A stretch of 64,000 bases of DNA from Azolla caroliniana (Eukaryota; Polypodiophyta): NCBI GenBank assembly GCA_043228905.1, contig JBHGNT010000015.1, positions 6,758,001 to 6,822,000 of the forward strand, in the 5' to 3' direction. The notes beneath the pieces are model-generated. The model made no database searches. It saw only the letters and a program-made list of their open reading frames with translations, and had not been told where the DNA came from. Both the position numbers and the translations under genes were made by a program. Below, one piece after another: positions 33,891 through 48,900 of this stretch; within the stretch, counting starts at the first letter, position 1, and the number at the start of each line of letters is the position of its first letter.

Positions 33891-34064
33891 TTAAAAAGAC
33901 AAATATTAGAATATTGTTGATATTACCCTATATCTCGGGTTGTTTTTTATAATTTCTCATGTCAATCATGATATAACTCATAAAATTATGAGAAAATATT
34001 TTTAAAAAACCCATATATAGGGTAATAATAAATATCAACAATATTCTAATATTTGTTTTTTTAA
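33891..34064. mobile_element. 174-bp fold-back MITE with TA target duplication
   Basis: The two halves are nearly perfect inverted repeats. The left arm starts ttaaaaagacaaatattaga, the right arm mirrors it and ends 'aatatttgtttttttaa', and complementarity continues through 'gatattaccctatat' and 'aaaaa(t)att(t)tctca'. TA dinucleotides flank both ends (33889-33890 and 34065-34066), as for Tc1/mariner-type elements. No coding capacity. Confidence 0.85.
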
Positions 34065-35820
34065 TATATTGATCATTTGATCATGAATATAAAAACAGAA
34101 ATTGTTTGTTAATTCTACTTAATGTATTAATTGATACTGAAATATGTTAATCATATGATTTCTTCTAATGATTCGAGAAAGCTATTCATATCATTTAAAC
34201 AGTTTATTATCGTTTGATCCAAAATTCTGATTCATCCCATAATAACTATGAAGTTTAAAAAAGTTTGACAGAAAAACGCCATGTTGCCTCTATGTACTAA
34301 GAACACAAGAGCATGTCACTTTGTTATTGATTGCATATGAGAAAATGCACGATTTTAAGGAGTTCGTTAACTTTCACGGACTCCTAACACTAGGAATGCT
34401 CTTTGTACATCTAAATTGCAAAACCAAACTCATCAAAGAGCAAGAAAGTGAATCACTAAACAAGCTCATCTTTTGTTGTTTTTTTGTATACCATTTAATA
34501 ATCAATTCTTTTTTGTACACTATAATTTTGCACCATCAATTCTCAATTTGGTAGTTAACTTACTAGGCATATTACATTTCAATGTATGAGCACATGCAAT
34601 GATATAACAAGTTAAATAAAAGATACAACATGTTCCTTTATCATAAAAAGTCTAGATGAGGTTAAGATTGATTGTCTACCTATCCTGTCTAAAGTTGCTC
34701 AACATTCAATGGAATGTAACGAAAAGGTATGTATCTAAATTGAAAAGTGATAATTAGTTGTTTTAAGTATATTCTCTGAACGAACTAGCATTCATCCTAG
34801 AGTTCAACATATGTATACATACACACGCTAATATAGTCGTGTCCATGAATATTTTGAATTCTTTTTACCCTTGAATAGATATTTGTTTATCAACGCACAC
34901 AAAGAAACTAAGATGATATCACAATAGTGAGGCATTGACTTTGGATTTATGTTCTCAATTAATGCCATTTGATAGAGACTCTTGAGTTATTCAATCTATT
35001 ACCATGGAGACATGTAAATGAACATACATATTGAAAAACTCCTAACACCATGACATTAAAATTATTTTTATATCCTACATATATGTTTGAATTATTAGGG
35101 TCATTCCCTTGACAAATATTGGAATCTTGCACATCATGTCATTATAAGGTGGGGGTGTACGCTATTGGCATAAAAATAAAAGTTGAACAAACCAAAGTGG
35201 AGACCCACAAGAAAACAACATTAGATCAATGATGGCTACTCTTGGTAATGATGATGAGCTAGGGTATCCATTTTGGATTGCCAATATCATACATAGAGAA
35301 AGATCTAGTTATCAAAAGGAACCAATGGCATAGCCACAAGAAAGTGTGTCCTAAGGTGTTGGTGATGATAGGAACAATTCAATGGTCGTACTGGAAAGAA
35401 GGATGAAAACAATTATTCTTGTGGCTTTTCTCCCATGACTAGCAATGATAATGGGAAAGATGTAGCTAAAAGGATATTACAAAGTGTAAATACGAAATTA
35501 TGTGGCTATTATTGTCATGGATGGCATGAAATGGAAGTTGTTTCTCACACTTAAAATGCATATACTCTATGTAAGTCAAATAAGTGTAGAATTTAGTTTA
35601 AATTTTGTACATCATTGAAATACTTGTCCTTGATGTTATATCTAGGTCAAAAAACAAAAATATGATTCAATGCACAAAATATAAACAATTCTTGGACGTC
35701 ATTCACTAGAATCGATGTAAACTACTTCGATTGGAGCAAACGTAGGTGCTATATTACCTTCATCAATACAAACCCATGCATGCAAAAGTGGTGTTTACAC
35801 CACAGTTCTACAAGAATGAA

Positions 35821-36030
35821 ATGTTTTCATGAATTGAACACAAAACTTTTACATTAGGTGGAAGCCATGTCTAGTTGACGAATCAATGCACAAAATATAA
35901 AGATTTCTACAAGACCAAGAGCTTGATGAAATGTTTTCATGAATTGAACACAACTTTTACATTAGGTGGAAGCCATGTCTAGTTGATGAATCAATGCACA
36001 AAATATAAAGAATTCTTGGACATCATCCAC
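35821..36030. repeat. 110-bp tandem duplication with a related third copy
   Basis: 'atgttttcatgaattgaaca' begins at 35821 and 35931, followed by matching sequence through 'gaatcaatgcacaaaatataaaga'. A related segment (tgcacaaaatataaacaattcttgga then cgtcattcactagaatcgatgtaaa) at 35671-35720 is repeated at 35995-36045. Confidence 0.85.
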
Positions 36031-36123
36031 TAGAATCGATGTAAATTACTTAGATTATATGAACAGTGGCAATGCATGATATGAGTCTACAAGTGCACTA
36101 CAATTGAAAGAAGTCCAAACTTT

Positions 36124-36230
36124 CAAAGTAAAACTTGTTTGTCAACATGGAAAATTTGCATATACGAGAAGAATTCAAAGTGAAACTTGTTTGTCAACAT
36201 TAAATTTGCATATACTAAAAGAAATGGAAA
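36124..36230. repeat. 52-bp tandem duplication
   Basis: 'caaagtaaaacttgtttgtc' at 36124 recurs at 36176 with 'aacat...aaatttgcatatac' following in both copies. Confidence 0.85.
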
Positions 36231-36908
36231 ATTAATATCATGGTCTTACATTTCACAACTACGACTGTAAACGTGTATTCACATTTCACCATATATTTTT
36301 GTTATTCAATTGTTTGACCCATTCAAACCAAGAGATTATGCAACGTGCATTACCAAAGCATTAACTACTTAAAAAACTTGACTCTACTCAACCTTGGTAT
36401 TCTATTCAAGAAAACCAACTCTTTCCAATCATTCAGGTACTTAAAAACCTCGAGATGCTATTTATATGGAAATCGTTTGTGATTATAACATACGTTCTTT
36501 GAAATATTTTTATGCCATCTTATTTGAGCCTTCACATTTTGCTGCTCGCCAAATTAATGACCAGAAAGGCAATCACGGCATTCAAACGATATCAAGACAA
36601 AGACCAAACCAAAATTAGGAGATCGTTTAGGTCATTACATTTGACACCACGAGAAATGAGGACAGATGCAATCAACATAAAAATAGTGGTAGGTAATGAG
36701 AAAGAAAAAAGCAATGAGAAATTGAACGCTTAAGGCACATCCTAGTGATGTTATAAAACATTGACAAGATAATCAATAGATTAACATGGTGGGGTCAAAA
36801 GTGTGTTAATATTTTGTATGTGGATATGAGAATTTAATTTACTTTAATAATTACAATCAGTAATATATTACAGCAATTTCTGAGCCTCCATAACAGCAAT
36901 GGCGGTTA

Positions 36909-39900
36909 TTAGACAATCATCACATTTTGGGAATTTGATTTCATGGCACGGCTTAGAAGGTTTTGATACTCCACACTTTTGGCCCATGTATCGATCTCAC
37001 GAGCTCGTAATACTGGAAGGGGATGAGAAAGTTGTCGTGTTTGTGCATTTCTGTTCACAATGCAATTTAGCATGCCCACTATTATTGACGAAATTAATAA
37101 AAATTACTATGATTATTGATTATTATATAGATATATATATATATTATAACCTATATTCTAAAATATGATAACTCGTTAACTTGCCACATGAGCATCTCAA
37201 TTATAAAAATCATTACATCCATGATGAACTACAACATGAAGAACACCAATAAATAAATACTCTGAAGGCCCAAAACTTCTAGCTTCAGTCACTCCATCAT
37301 ATCCCATTTTTGGCACTTTCCCCACATTCTTTTTCTAGTTACAATTTTTTTTGGAGTATGGAACTGATGACTCCAGGAGTTTGTCACTGCCTACTAAATT
37401 ATGGGGTCAGGTTCAAATGTTCACAATAACACTATCTTCTTTTCAAAACAATGTCATGTCCTATTTTGTGACATCCAACAAACACTTGAACTATAACCAT
37501 GATTCCTCATCAAGAAGGTTAAAAATGTCTAGGTCATAAACACTTGATCAACTGTTATATGAGACTGTTTTTAGTCACATTTATTCCTACATGTTAGTCT
37601 TCTAGGGTGTATGTACACATTTGCTACGTGGTAATTATGATGTTCTGCACACGTTCAAACTATGGTTACCTAATAATACCGAGAAGCTCAAATCCTAAAG
37701 ACACGCATGCTGATGTGTGGAATGACATGCAAAAACAAAATGTGTGCATAGCATACAGAAAATCACTCAGCAACAAAAAACTTTACCTAAGATACCATCC
37801 TAGAGGGCTGGACGATGCCTTGTCATATGAATGTGCTTGCTTAAGGAATGCCTCAACATTAAGTTGCTTCGCCAAAGATGGGCTTCCACCAGAAAGTTTC
37901 ATAAGCACTGAAACCACAACCTGATAATAATAACTTTGCTTTAGAATCAGATAAGAGTGTGCAACCAAACGCCCCCAACCTCAGTTGAATAATTGAAGTC
38001 AGCTAGCAAAATTAATTACAAAACAGTAAGAATTCACTGAAGAACTGTGACTTCAGTCACTTCTTATGTCTCTGGTGAATATGCTTGCATGTCAAATAAA
38101 ACTTCAAGATTCTCCATTTACAGCTGAACTTCAGTTTACTCTCTGCTCTCCCTTGTTAATAATGCAGGGGTTCATCAGCTTGTGTCTTGCTCTTCCATTT
38201 TCGTTTTGCCTATATATCTTCACTCTCTTCACGTTGCTTGGCTTCTCTATTATGAATGCTGCAAATTATAAAGATATTTAACCTCACTTAGAACCTATAC
38301 TACTGCTTTTTCACAATCAAGATCTGGTGCATAATATTAGGAGCGGTTGATGATTTGTTTGACTACAGCACAGGAAAGGTTTGAATAGATATTGGACTGA
38401 GCTAGAAACTGTTTAACGAAGAGTTTAGTGTTAAGGTCATCATGAAAATATGAACCCTAATTTCCAGCTTGTTTTGCTCAGTAATAAATTTGCCATTAAG
38501 TTGCAGTTATCTGTATATCATTTATAAATATTGCTAAAACAATCCCCCCACTAGAAACCCTCATTGATACTAATAATCTCTCAATCTACATCAGTGTATT
38601 TATCTTTCCAGGAGCCGATTAATATAATTTTACCACATGATGAGTGGTTTAAGATCTCTTGTCATGAAAAAAATGAAAACCAAAAAGAACTGACATCATC
38701 CTATCTTGAAATGTTTTTCCAAACTCTTTGTTGAGACCTAGACATGCCAAAACTTCGCACTGATATATATGATTGTTTGGAAACCGTGATCAGTACAATC
38801 CCCCAAACCCCCACAATCCATGGTCAATCAAATACATGTCACGATCATCAACCTTTGAGTACATGTCACAATTCTGAAACTCTTGTCAACATTTTACCAG
38901 AACCCAGATTCCACTATGTGGTTAAGCTGTCCTCCAAAAGGCCAATCCTACTGGCTCAAAGGAGTCACATAGTAACAGAGGTTGAGGTTGAAAGTGCATT
39001 TAGAGAACCACAAAAGCCAAGTGGAATAGAGATTATCTTTTTAATCACCCGAATAGTGTCTTATCATCTATGATACTAATTATAAGCACGAGTAACCATA
39101 ATCCTTATTGGAAATTTAAAACCATAGTAAACAAAATACACCTTTGAGTCCTGAGTGACAAGAAGTGCAGCTGTTGAGACCTAGACATGCCAAAACTTCG
39201 CACTGATATATATGATTGTTTGGAAACCGTGATCAGTACAATCCCCCAAACCCCCACAATCCATGGTCAATCGAATACATGTCACGATCATCAACCTTTG
39301 AGTACATGTCACAATTCTGAAACTCTTGTCAACATTTTACCAGAACCCAGATTCCACTATGTGGTTAAGCTGTCCTCCAAAAGGCCAATCCTACTGGCTC
39401 AAAGGAGTCACATAGTAACAGAGGTTGAGGTTGAAAGTGCATTTAGAGAACCACAAAAGCCAAGTGGAATAGAGATTATCTTTTTAATCACCCGAATAGT
39501 GTCTTATCATCTATGATACTAATTATAAGCACGAGTAACCATAATCCTTATTGGAAATTTAAAACCATAGTAAACAAAATACACCTTTGAGTCCTGAGTG
39601 ACAAGAAGTGCAGCTCGATCACAAGTTAGTTCAGCTGCCCTCAACCATCTCATGACCTGTTCCTCCAAAGTTTGCGCAATTATAACACCAAGTCCTGGAA
39701 ACCAAAAAAATGTAACTAAATTGCCAACTCTTAACAAGTCTTAATCTCTACCATATCAACAATGATTATTATATGTCAATAAACCTGGTAGCGAGTATGC
39801 TCCTAGAGCAAGAATGTTGGCAAAAGTTAACCATATTCCATGGTCACACTTCAAGTGACCTAGTTCATGTGCAATGACTGCCTGTCATTGCAAAAGATCC

Positions 39901-42900
39901 CTAACTTACTCAAAATACATTAAAATCATGCTTGTTTTTTAACTAGACTTATTAGTAAGATAGAGCCCAGACTTAATGCTAATAAATATACTATAGCAGA
40001 AATAACACAGAAAACAATGATCTCACTTGGATCTCCACAGGTGTTAGAAGCTCTACAAGTCCAGTGTGAAGAACTATAAAAGGCTTACGTCCATTCATCG
40101 CAAGCGTGTATGCATTGGGTGTTGGATTCTGTCGAATATATAAATCTGGAGCCTCTAAGTTTAAAATCTGGGCTGCCTCTGTAAGAAGATTATGCAAATC
40201 TGGAAGCTGTCAAACCCCAACACAAGACCTAATTCAATTTATTTCATTGTGCTCTACAAATTAAATTTTTGTATACAATAGACTGACTTCAATTTGAACT
40301 TGAAGTTTACCTGTTCCTCACTCACAAGTATAGAAGTTCCTATGTTTTCGAGCAACATGACTTGTTCTGTTACTGGACCTATTGTATAAAGCAATATTTT
40401 CAAGTTCAAGTACATTCTAAGTTTCACCACCTCATTAATTGAAGTTTGTCTCATCCAGGACTCTTGTTCAAAACAATGAATCAAATGAACAGAAGACAAC
40501 ACTATTATCTCATTCAAAACAGAAACCACATGAATAAAATCTAACATTACCCAAAAGAAGTTTTCCAAGCTCATTCAATCCTGGAATAGCTTTTAATAGC
40601 ATTGTGTTCTGTATACGCAAACATATAAATATCTTAGTGAAGTTGGATAAACCGTAAAAAACCCACAAAAAACCAGCTCGTGCAATTCAGATAGAATATA
40701 AATAAATGAGGCTTCCCAGCATGTTGTTACTATGAGATTGGTAAAATCTTGAGCATACTACACTAACTAATCACACTAATCATGGAGGGCCTAAAATAAG
40801 TTTCCAGAGTGCTTGTACATGAAAATAGTTATGTTTAAAGACATTTGCATTCTAAAACATTCGAAATAAATATATCCAGACCATTCATTAAACTATACAA
40901 AAGAAATCACAAAGCAAGACCTAATTCAAATTCTAGTGGCTCCTCAAAGTAATCTTCCTCTACAATACCCGAGGTTGATATCAACTGGCTTACAGAACAA
41001 AATCGTCCTCAAAAGAATCTCAATATTTTCCAATGTCACTAGGCTCCCAAGAGCCATTCACTTAAATCTGCTGTACATGATCACATCCAACTTATGAATA
41101 AGGAATTTTGATGGGTTCAAGTGCAATGAATTTTAATTTTTCTGCACATAATACAATGAAAAGCTAGGGAATTTTAATTTTTCTGCACATAATACAGACA
41201 TTTGGATTTTAAATGGTTGTAACCTACGACAGCATAGGACTCTTGAGATTGAGAAAACATGTCAGCCAGTGGAGTTTGACTTCATTTCTGCCACATTATC
41301 CCAGTTCAAATTCAATCAATACCTCCTTGGACTCGAGCATAGTTTGCTTAGTATCTGGAAATATGAACATATAGATCAGATCAAAACACACGAAGGTGAG
41401 GAACCGAGGGTCTGTGACCTGTAAATGCTTCTTCATAGGACAATGATTGATGATATAGACATTTGTGTGGACCACTTCAGCCAAAGATTTGTGAGGCAGA
41501 TTTGACTGAGACAGCAATGCTCAAGTAATTTATTTAACTGTCCGACTCTTCCTTTCTACCACTCCAATTTCTTGTTGAGAGTTGGGACAACTGATTTGCA
41601 ATACTTTTTTCCGAACAAAAGGTATGGAAGACACGTTGTCGTGAAGATTTCCGGCAACAGTGAGAAAATCTACCAAAAGCGGGAGAATTGGGCATGTGCA
41701 CATGTGCACACACAAAGGGATTTGTGTGCATGCACATTAGGAAAAGTAGGGAAAACAAAGTGTAAATAGAAAGGTAAATAGAAAGGCAAATAGGACATGA
41801 AAGGTAGAATATATTGTGTACTTTAAGTCACACGTAGGAAGGGATAATGATGGGTAGGTGCGGTAATCAGGGAGGAGATCGTGGCAGAGCTCTCTGACAA
41901 GAAAAAGGGTTTTCATAACTGTCACGTTGTAACGTTGATCCCATCCCCTTGAAAGCTATAAAAAGGATTGCCATCATGAGAGGAAAGTCTTCATTTGATG
42001 CTGAAGACGTGTTCCCTTCCTTACAGAACAGTAGAAATTTCTCTGTCTCTGTCTCTCCGTTTAGGGTTTAGGCTCTGTCTCTGTTTGCCCTGTGTGTTTT
42101 CTGCAATGTCTAATCCTCTATGTTTTCTACAATGCCTAATCCTTTGCGTTCTCTGCCAAATCTGATTCCCTGCATTTTCTACCAAATCTGTTCCTCTGTG
42201 TTTTCTGGCCAATAGAAATTCCTGGAATCTATATTGTTCCCTCTGCCCTCAGCATTTCATACCCTGTACCTGCTGTCCTAAGACAACATGGAGTCTGAAT
42301 AGACAGAAAATGGAAAGATGGATCTTAACACGCACGACGAGGGTCCAGATCCATGGAAGACCCCAAGAAGATACCATAGATGAAAAGGACGGGATGGAAG
42401 CACCCCGAATAGCGTTAGAAGGGTGCACAAGGCACCCAGAACGCAGGCCCCATTCGACATTCCATTTGATGTCGAAAATGGGAAACATGAGCTATTACGT
42501 CATTTGATTGCACAAGAGATCAATCTTATTAGAGAGGATATAGAAACAGCACTAAAAGAAAAAATGAAAAAAGAGATTGAGAAACAAAAAACATAGTTGT
42601 ATGCCTCTCTCAAGACTGAGTTATTAGAAGAGATGCGAAAAGACATAATAAACCATGTGAATAAATCACACTTAGAGCTCAAGGATGACATGACACAATA
42701 CCTTAAGGATGAAATATCCTCAAGGTTGAGTTAGGAGCTATAAAAGTGGATTTAGAAAAAGGACAGACATGGCCAAAGATGCCAAGGCTCAAGCTAAGCA
42801 CGCCCAAAACGAAATTAAAGCAAATGTTCCTTGGATAGAGGTAGTGAAAAAGCAAAAAGGAACATCCATGGATAGGAAGGCAATGATGAATGCTACATTA

Positions 42901-45900
42901 GAAGAAGAAACCAAGAGGAAAGCTCGTGCGTTGCATGTATGAATGGTTGGTTGGGCCGAAAAAGGAAGTCCACAAGAAGATGCCAAGAATCTCAGAACAA
43001 AGATTGGAGCATCAAATATTCCATTTGCTTTGGTGTGGAGGGTGGGAAGAGATGAGTCTAGAGCCAAAGCCCTTATCATCTGCTTCATGGATATTGACAA
43101 GAAAAAAGCTTTCCTCTCTAGAAGAAAGGCACTCAAGGGTGAAAAAATATACTTAGTTGACGATCTCACTCCAACCCAAGTAGCACACCGCAAAGAAAAC
43201 ATGCCACGAGTGCTTGATGCAAGAAAGGAAGGAAAATGGGCCGTATATAGAGATGGCAAAGACATTATTACAGAGAAGAGAACCACATGACGATATATGG
43301 CCTATGAGACCCTACGCATGACCATATGGAATTGCAACAGCTCTCTACGGACAGATGTCAGATATTTTGAAGATACATTGAAAAACACAGATATTGCTAT
43401 GTACACAGAGACTCACCAATGCATGGCTAGCAAACTCCCCGAGGTACAAGGATATAGGTAGGAGTCAATATGTCGCCCCCAACCTCGGACATGAGGAAGC
43501 ACTAGAGGTTCAGGACGAGTGGCTGTGCTATACAAAAAGGAGTTCCATGATAGAGTGCATGTTGTCCATAAGGATAAAATGCATGCTACATGTGGATACG
43601 AATAAAAAGAGGGGATCTTAGGGAGTTATATATTGTAATTTGCTACTTTCCACGTGCTTACTCAAGGTTTGCACCTCTAGGTGAATCACCATATCTACCT
43701 CTATATGATCTCATAAGATTTGCTACTATGGGGGACATTATACTATTAGGAGATTTTAATGCACAAACCAAGGATGAACAAACAACTATGTTTAACACCA
43801 ACGAGGCTGTTTATGGAGAAGTTATGGCAGAAGAGGTTGGTCTAAGTGACAAGCTCAAGATATGAGTGCTATAACTGAATATGGAACACACTTTCTAGCC
43901 TTGGGAAGTGCACATGGATTTGTGATATATAATGGCTTGTCACAATGGCATGGATCAGATGCTTTGACATGTTGGAACCCAAAAGGGGGTGCAAGCACAG
44001 TGGACTATCTAATGGGATCTCCATCCCTTATACCTGAAATAAAAGTGTTCACTATATCGGGTAGACCTATTGGCTTGGCAGCAGATCATGCATATCTACG
44101 TTTTGAGGTCAAGGATGGATGCACGAAGGATGTATATGCTTAGGAGAGTGCATAAGTTGTCATCCCCCTAATAATGAGCTCCACTATTGCTAAATTATAT
44201 AGCACTATTATGGAGCAAAAGATAAGCACATGGGCTGAAAGTATACACAAAAGATCACTTGGGCAAGCAAGATTTAGACCAAAACACTCCATTGTGGATC
44301 ATTTGGTCACATTGAGAGTAATCATGGAAGAGAGTCGACTACAAGGAAAAACACTATTGTTGTTTTGTTGATTTTAAGAAAGCTTTTGATGTCGTACCAC
44401 AAAGTGAGCTTTGGAATAGAATGGTAGAGATTGACATGCCATTAGAGTACCGAGTTGCTGTTGTTGTTGCACGTCTATATGAACAAGTTAAATGCCCATT
44501 AAAAATGGATAGCGGATTCTCAAAGCACTTTTTAAGTAACATGGGGGTCAAGCAAGGATGTCCACTATCACGCACACTCTTTGGCTTATGTATTGATAAA
44601 TTAGAAGAAATGGTGAATAAGGTTGCAAGAGAAGAAGGATTAAATGCCCCAAATTGATGCAACATGTTATCTTATTGCTTCTATATGTAGATGATGTTGT
44701 ACTCTTCTCATATGATGTTGATAGTATGCAAAATTCACTTGGAGTATTAGAAGAATTTTGCCATAGTAGTGGACTAGCAGTGAATGTGAAAAAAACAAAA
44801 ATTATGGTAGTGCAAACCATCCAACGCCATCATTACCCTATGCTCACATATAGAGGTGAACATATACAATTTGTTCAAAGCTTTAAATATCTTGGTATTG
44901 ATGTCCTTACACTACTTCGCACTCGATCTCACAAGTTAGATATTGAAGTTGCATCATGGTATCAAAATGTAACTAATTTGAAGACATGCAACGTATGCAA
45001 TGAAGGCATGGTAGAGGATGAAAGTCACTTGCTCTTCACATGCTCGACATATAGTGCAATTCGTTCAAGATATGTTGACATACTAAGGAGTGATAACTTA
45101 AGTGCCATACCTAAGACACCACCGAGAAGGTTGAGCTCATATGTGTATGCTTTATTCACACATAGAGACTTTGTTCTTCAATGTATGAATACCCCTTCTA
45201 AGGAAGGAGATACATATCAAGAACACATGTATACTCTGGTCCCATAGGTCAAATTTGGCCTCTTTATGGACGATAAAAATTCTAATTCTAATTTTTGTTT
45301 ATACACCCACTCTCACACACATGCACTATGCTTCTGAATACTCAACTCTACTAGAGTTAGATTCTTTACAGATATCTTCTCCGCAGATGCTAGGAGAGGG
45401 TCAAATGAAAAAGGAAAGAAGGAAAAACATAGGATCGAAGAGTTGGTTGCTAGGAGAAGCTCTTCGTTAGGGTAGGGATGGGAAGAAAGAATATAGGCTT
45501 ATGTGCCCTTTAAAAGAAATCAGGCTAAGGCGATTTATAGCCAATTTATAAAACATGGATAAGTGGCCTTTTGGCAGTCAAGTAATTGTTGGACCACCAA
45601 ACAGTTACAATCAAGTTTTCAATAAATGCTGGCGAAGAAAGGCATATTAGCTTCTTCAATTGATAATAAATGCTGGAGAGAAAATGCAGGTCGAACAGCT
45701 ACAGCATAACAGATAGAACTATATATGTTTATATAAACACGAACGTTACATCTACTTCACAGTGGTCTTACACTCTACCTGACCTGAGTTTCCTACTAGA
45801 GAAACAACCAGTTTGAGGATTATGTAATCTCACAAGTTAAGATTGATGAACTCTTAATACTTAATCTATTTGGCAAAAGCTGTAAAGCATATTGGCCCTT

Positions 45901-48900
45901 GACCTCAAGAAGAGTGTTTCTCTTTATGTTCATAGAAGGTTGGTTTTTGAAAATCCAGAATTTTATCTATGCGTGTTCTTTCTATATCTTTCCCAATCAA
46001 ATATATAGTTCCATCTAGAATACTTCTGTTGAAAGAACTTCATCTTTGTATGAAAAACCAGCGTGTAAGATTATTTTGGTTTCAATTGATTAGCCATGTT
46101 ATTTAAATCTACTTCTGGAATTAAATAAAATATATTTATTCTTTTCAAAATATTGAAACATTCAATGAGGCAAAAGTCATATGAAAATGTCAACACATCA
46201 ACCCAGTTTCCTAGTGTCATTGGTTGCTGCAAATGACAATTGGCATGCATTATCCAAAGGAGAAAGAAAACGAGCATTGTATTTGGACTGACCTGTCTGT
46301 CAAGAGGGTGGCTAAAATCATCAGCTTGGAGATCAGGTAGATTAATTGCTGCCTCCCAACGATGCAGAGATGACTTACGCCTACTTGACTTTGCAATATT
46401 AAAGTGACCCTGCATCCAAATTATCTCCCTCTCTGTTTTCTAAAAACATATAAATCTTGAATTATACATAAGACATATATAACCTTTCTAATGTTATGTA
46501 GTATGGTATCCAATCCAAGTAAATCATTCATGCAATAAAAGTTCCCCAAGTCCCAATCCACTTTCACCCCATGGTTTCCTCTTCTATTTTACATATTGTA
46601 GTCACTTACACTCTCATGGAAGAGGAGAAACTTACTTTTTGTTCACCCATTGACATGAGTTGTATGCCTCTTTTTCGATCCAACAGGACAATGAATGGCT
46701 ACTAAGGATGTTATATACTCTTCCTCTTCTCCCATACACCTAGTTTTATAATATCCCTTTTCCAATGTGGATGTCATATTTGGCTACTCAAAATGTTATA
46801 GTCTCCCCCTCACTTCACTCTCAATGTATGTCTAATCTATGCATCCTTCACGGTTTTTTCCAATGTCTGCCTAGTCAGAGTATACTCTGGTTATCTGAAA
46901 TGTCTGCCTAATCTCTGCGTCCTCTGCATTTTCTGTAATATCTGTGTTTGAGTAATCTGTCTTCTTTGCCTAATCTCTATCTGCAATGTTTGGGTAAACA
47001 GTCTTCTTTGCCTAATCTCTATCTTCCTGGTTTCTACATTGTTCCCTCTGCCACATGCATTCCTCTAACCATACCATGCACCTGCTGTCCTAACTACAGG
47101 AAACCATAGATTCTGAACGAACAGCAAATGAAGATATGGATTTCAACACCCATGAAGATGGTCCAAATCCAAGAAAGAACCCAAGAAGATACCATAGAAG
47201 TCCCTGACTAGAACCAAAAGGGTGCACAAGGCGCCGAAAATGCAGGTTCCATTCAATGTCGAAGAGGGGAAAACATGATCTATTACACAACAGATCAATC
47301 TTATCAAAGATGATTTAGAATGAGCATTAAGAGGAAATGAAAGAGGAGATAGAGAATAGAAAACTGAGTTGTATCCATCTCTCAAGACTGAGTTATTAGA
47401 AGAGATACGAGAAGACATCACAAGCCATGTCAAGAAATCATACTTCGAGCTCAAGGATGACATGACACAATACCTTAAGGATAAAATATCCTCAAATAAG
47501 GTTGAATTAGTTGCTATAAAAGTTAATTTTGAAAAAAGGACAAGAAGCAGTGGAAAAAACAGATTTCTACAATTAAAGCCAATGTAAGGATATGCAATCA
47601 TTGGCAAAGATGGCCAAAGATTCCAATGCTCAAGCTAAACATGCCAAAAAATAGATTTTTAAAAAATGCTCCTTGGATAGAGGTAGTGAAAAACCAAAAC
47701 GGAACATCAGTGGAAAAGATTAAAATGATGAACGCTACATTAGAAGAAGCCGCCAAGAGGAAAGTTCATGCATTACATGTACAAGTGGTTGGTTGCGCTA
47801 AAAAAGGATGCCCACAAGTAGATGCCAAGAATCTTGGAACAAAGATTGGGAAATCAGATATTCCATTTGCTTTCGCATGGAGGGTCGGAAGAGATGATTC
47901 TACAGCAAAAGCCCTATTCATTCCGCTTCATGGACATGGAAAAGAAAAAAGTTTTCATATCTAAAAGAACAGCACCAAGGGTGACGAATTATGTTTTGAT
48001 GACGATGTCACTCCAGCTCAAGTTTCACATAGCAAAGAAAACATGCCACGAGTGTTCAACGAAAGAAAGGAAGGAACATGGGCTGTATATAGATACGGTA
48101 AGGTCATTATTACAAAGAAGAGAACCGCATGAGGATGTGGCCTATGAGACCTTACGCATGACTATATGGAATTGCAACAGCTCTCTACAGACAGATGTCA
48201 AGCATTTTGAAGAAACCTTCGAGAGCAAAAATATTACCATGTATATAGAGACCCATCGATGCATGGCTAGTAAACTCCCCGATGTACAAGGATATAGATG
48301 GGAGTTAGTATATCGTCCCCAACCGCAGACACTAGGAAGCACTAGAGGCTTGGGAGGAGTGGCTGTGGTGTGCAAAAAGAAGCTCCATGATAGAGTGCAT
48401 GTTGTACATAAGGATGTACATGCGCATTATATGTGGATACAAATCAAAACAGGGGATCTTTGGGACTAAATATTGCAATTTGATACTTTCCACCTGCCTA
48501 TTCAAGGTTTGCACCTCTAGGTGAATCACCATATTTACCTATATATGATGATACCATAAGATTTGCTACCATGCAGGAAATAATATTAGGAGACTTCAAT
48601 GCACGAACTAAGGATGAATAAACAACTATGTTTGACACCAACAAGGTTGTTTGTGGAGAAGTTATGGTAGAAGAAGTTGGTCTAAAGCCACAAGCTCAAG
48701 ATATGAGTGGAGTAACATAAACACTTTCTAGCCTTGAGAAGTACACATGGATTTGTGATATATAATAGATTGTCATAGTGGCCTGGATCAGATTCTTTGA
48801 CATGTTGGAACCCAAAAGGAGGTGCAAGCATAGTCAATTTCCTAATGGGATCTCCATCTTTTATACCTAAAATAAGAGAGCTCATTATGTTTGTTAGACC

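Larger units (their letters stand above)
32251..36908. other. AT-rich intergenic region downstream of the M48 peptidase gene
   Basis: No convincing gene is present; short open frames have no recognisable motif. It contains a fold-back MITE (33891-34064) and two small tandem duplications (35821-36030 and 36124-36230). A plus-strand stretch near 35217-35290 (DDELGYPFWIANI) vaguely resembles the FWxAKI segment near the C-terminus of DUF7869-type proteins. Confidence 0.6.

Noticed and set aside
36512-36733. 73-codon plus-strand frame downstream of the M48 gene
   Set aside because: No motif or homology is recognised, and the length is within chance expectation for AT-rich DNA.
38744-39516. Two identical 109-codon plus-strand frames
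   Set aside because: They lie in the duplicated intron 7 sequence of the M48 gene on the opposite strand; their identity reflects the 443-bp duplication, not coding constraint.
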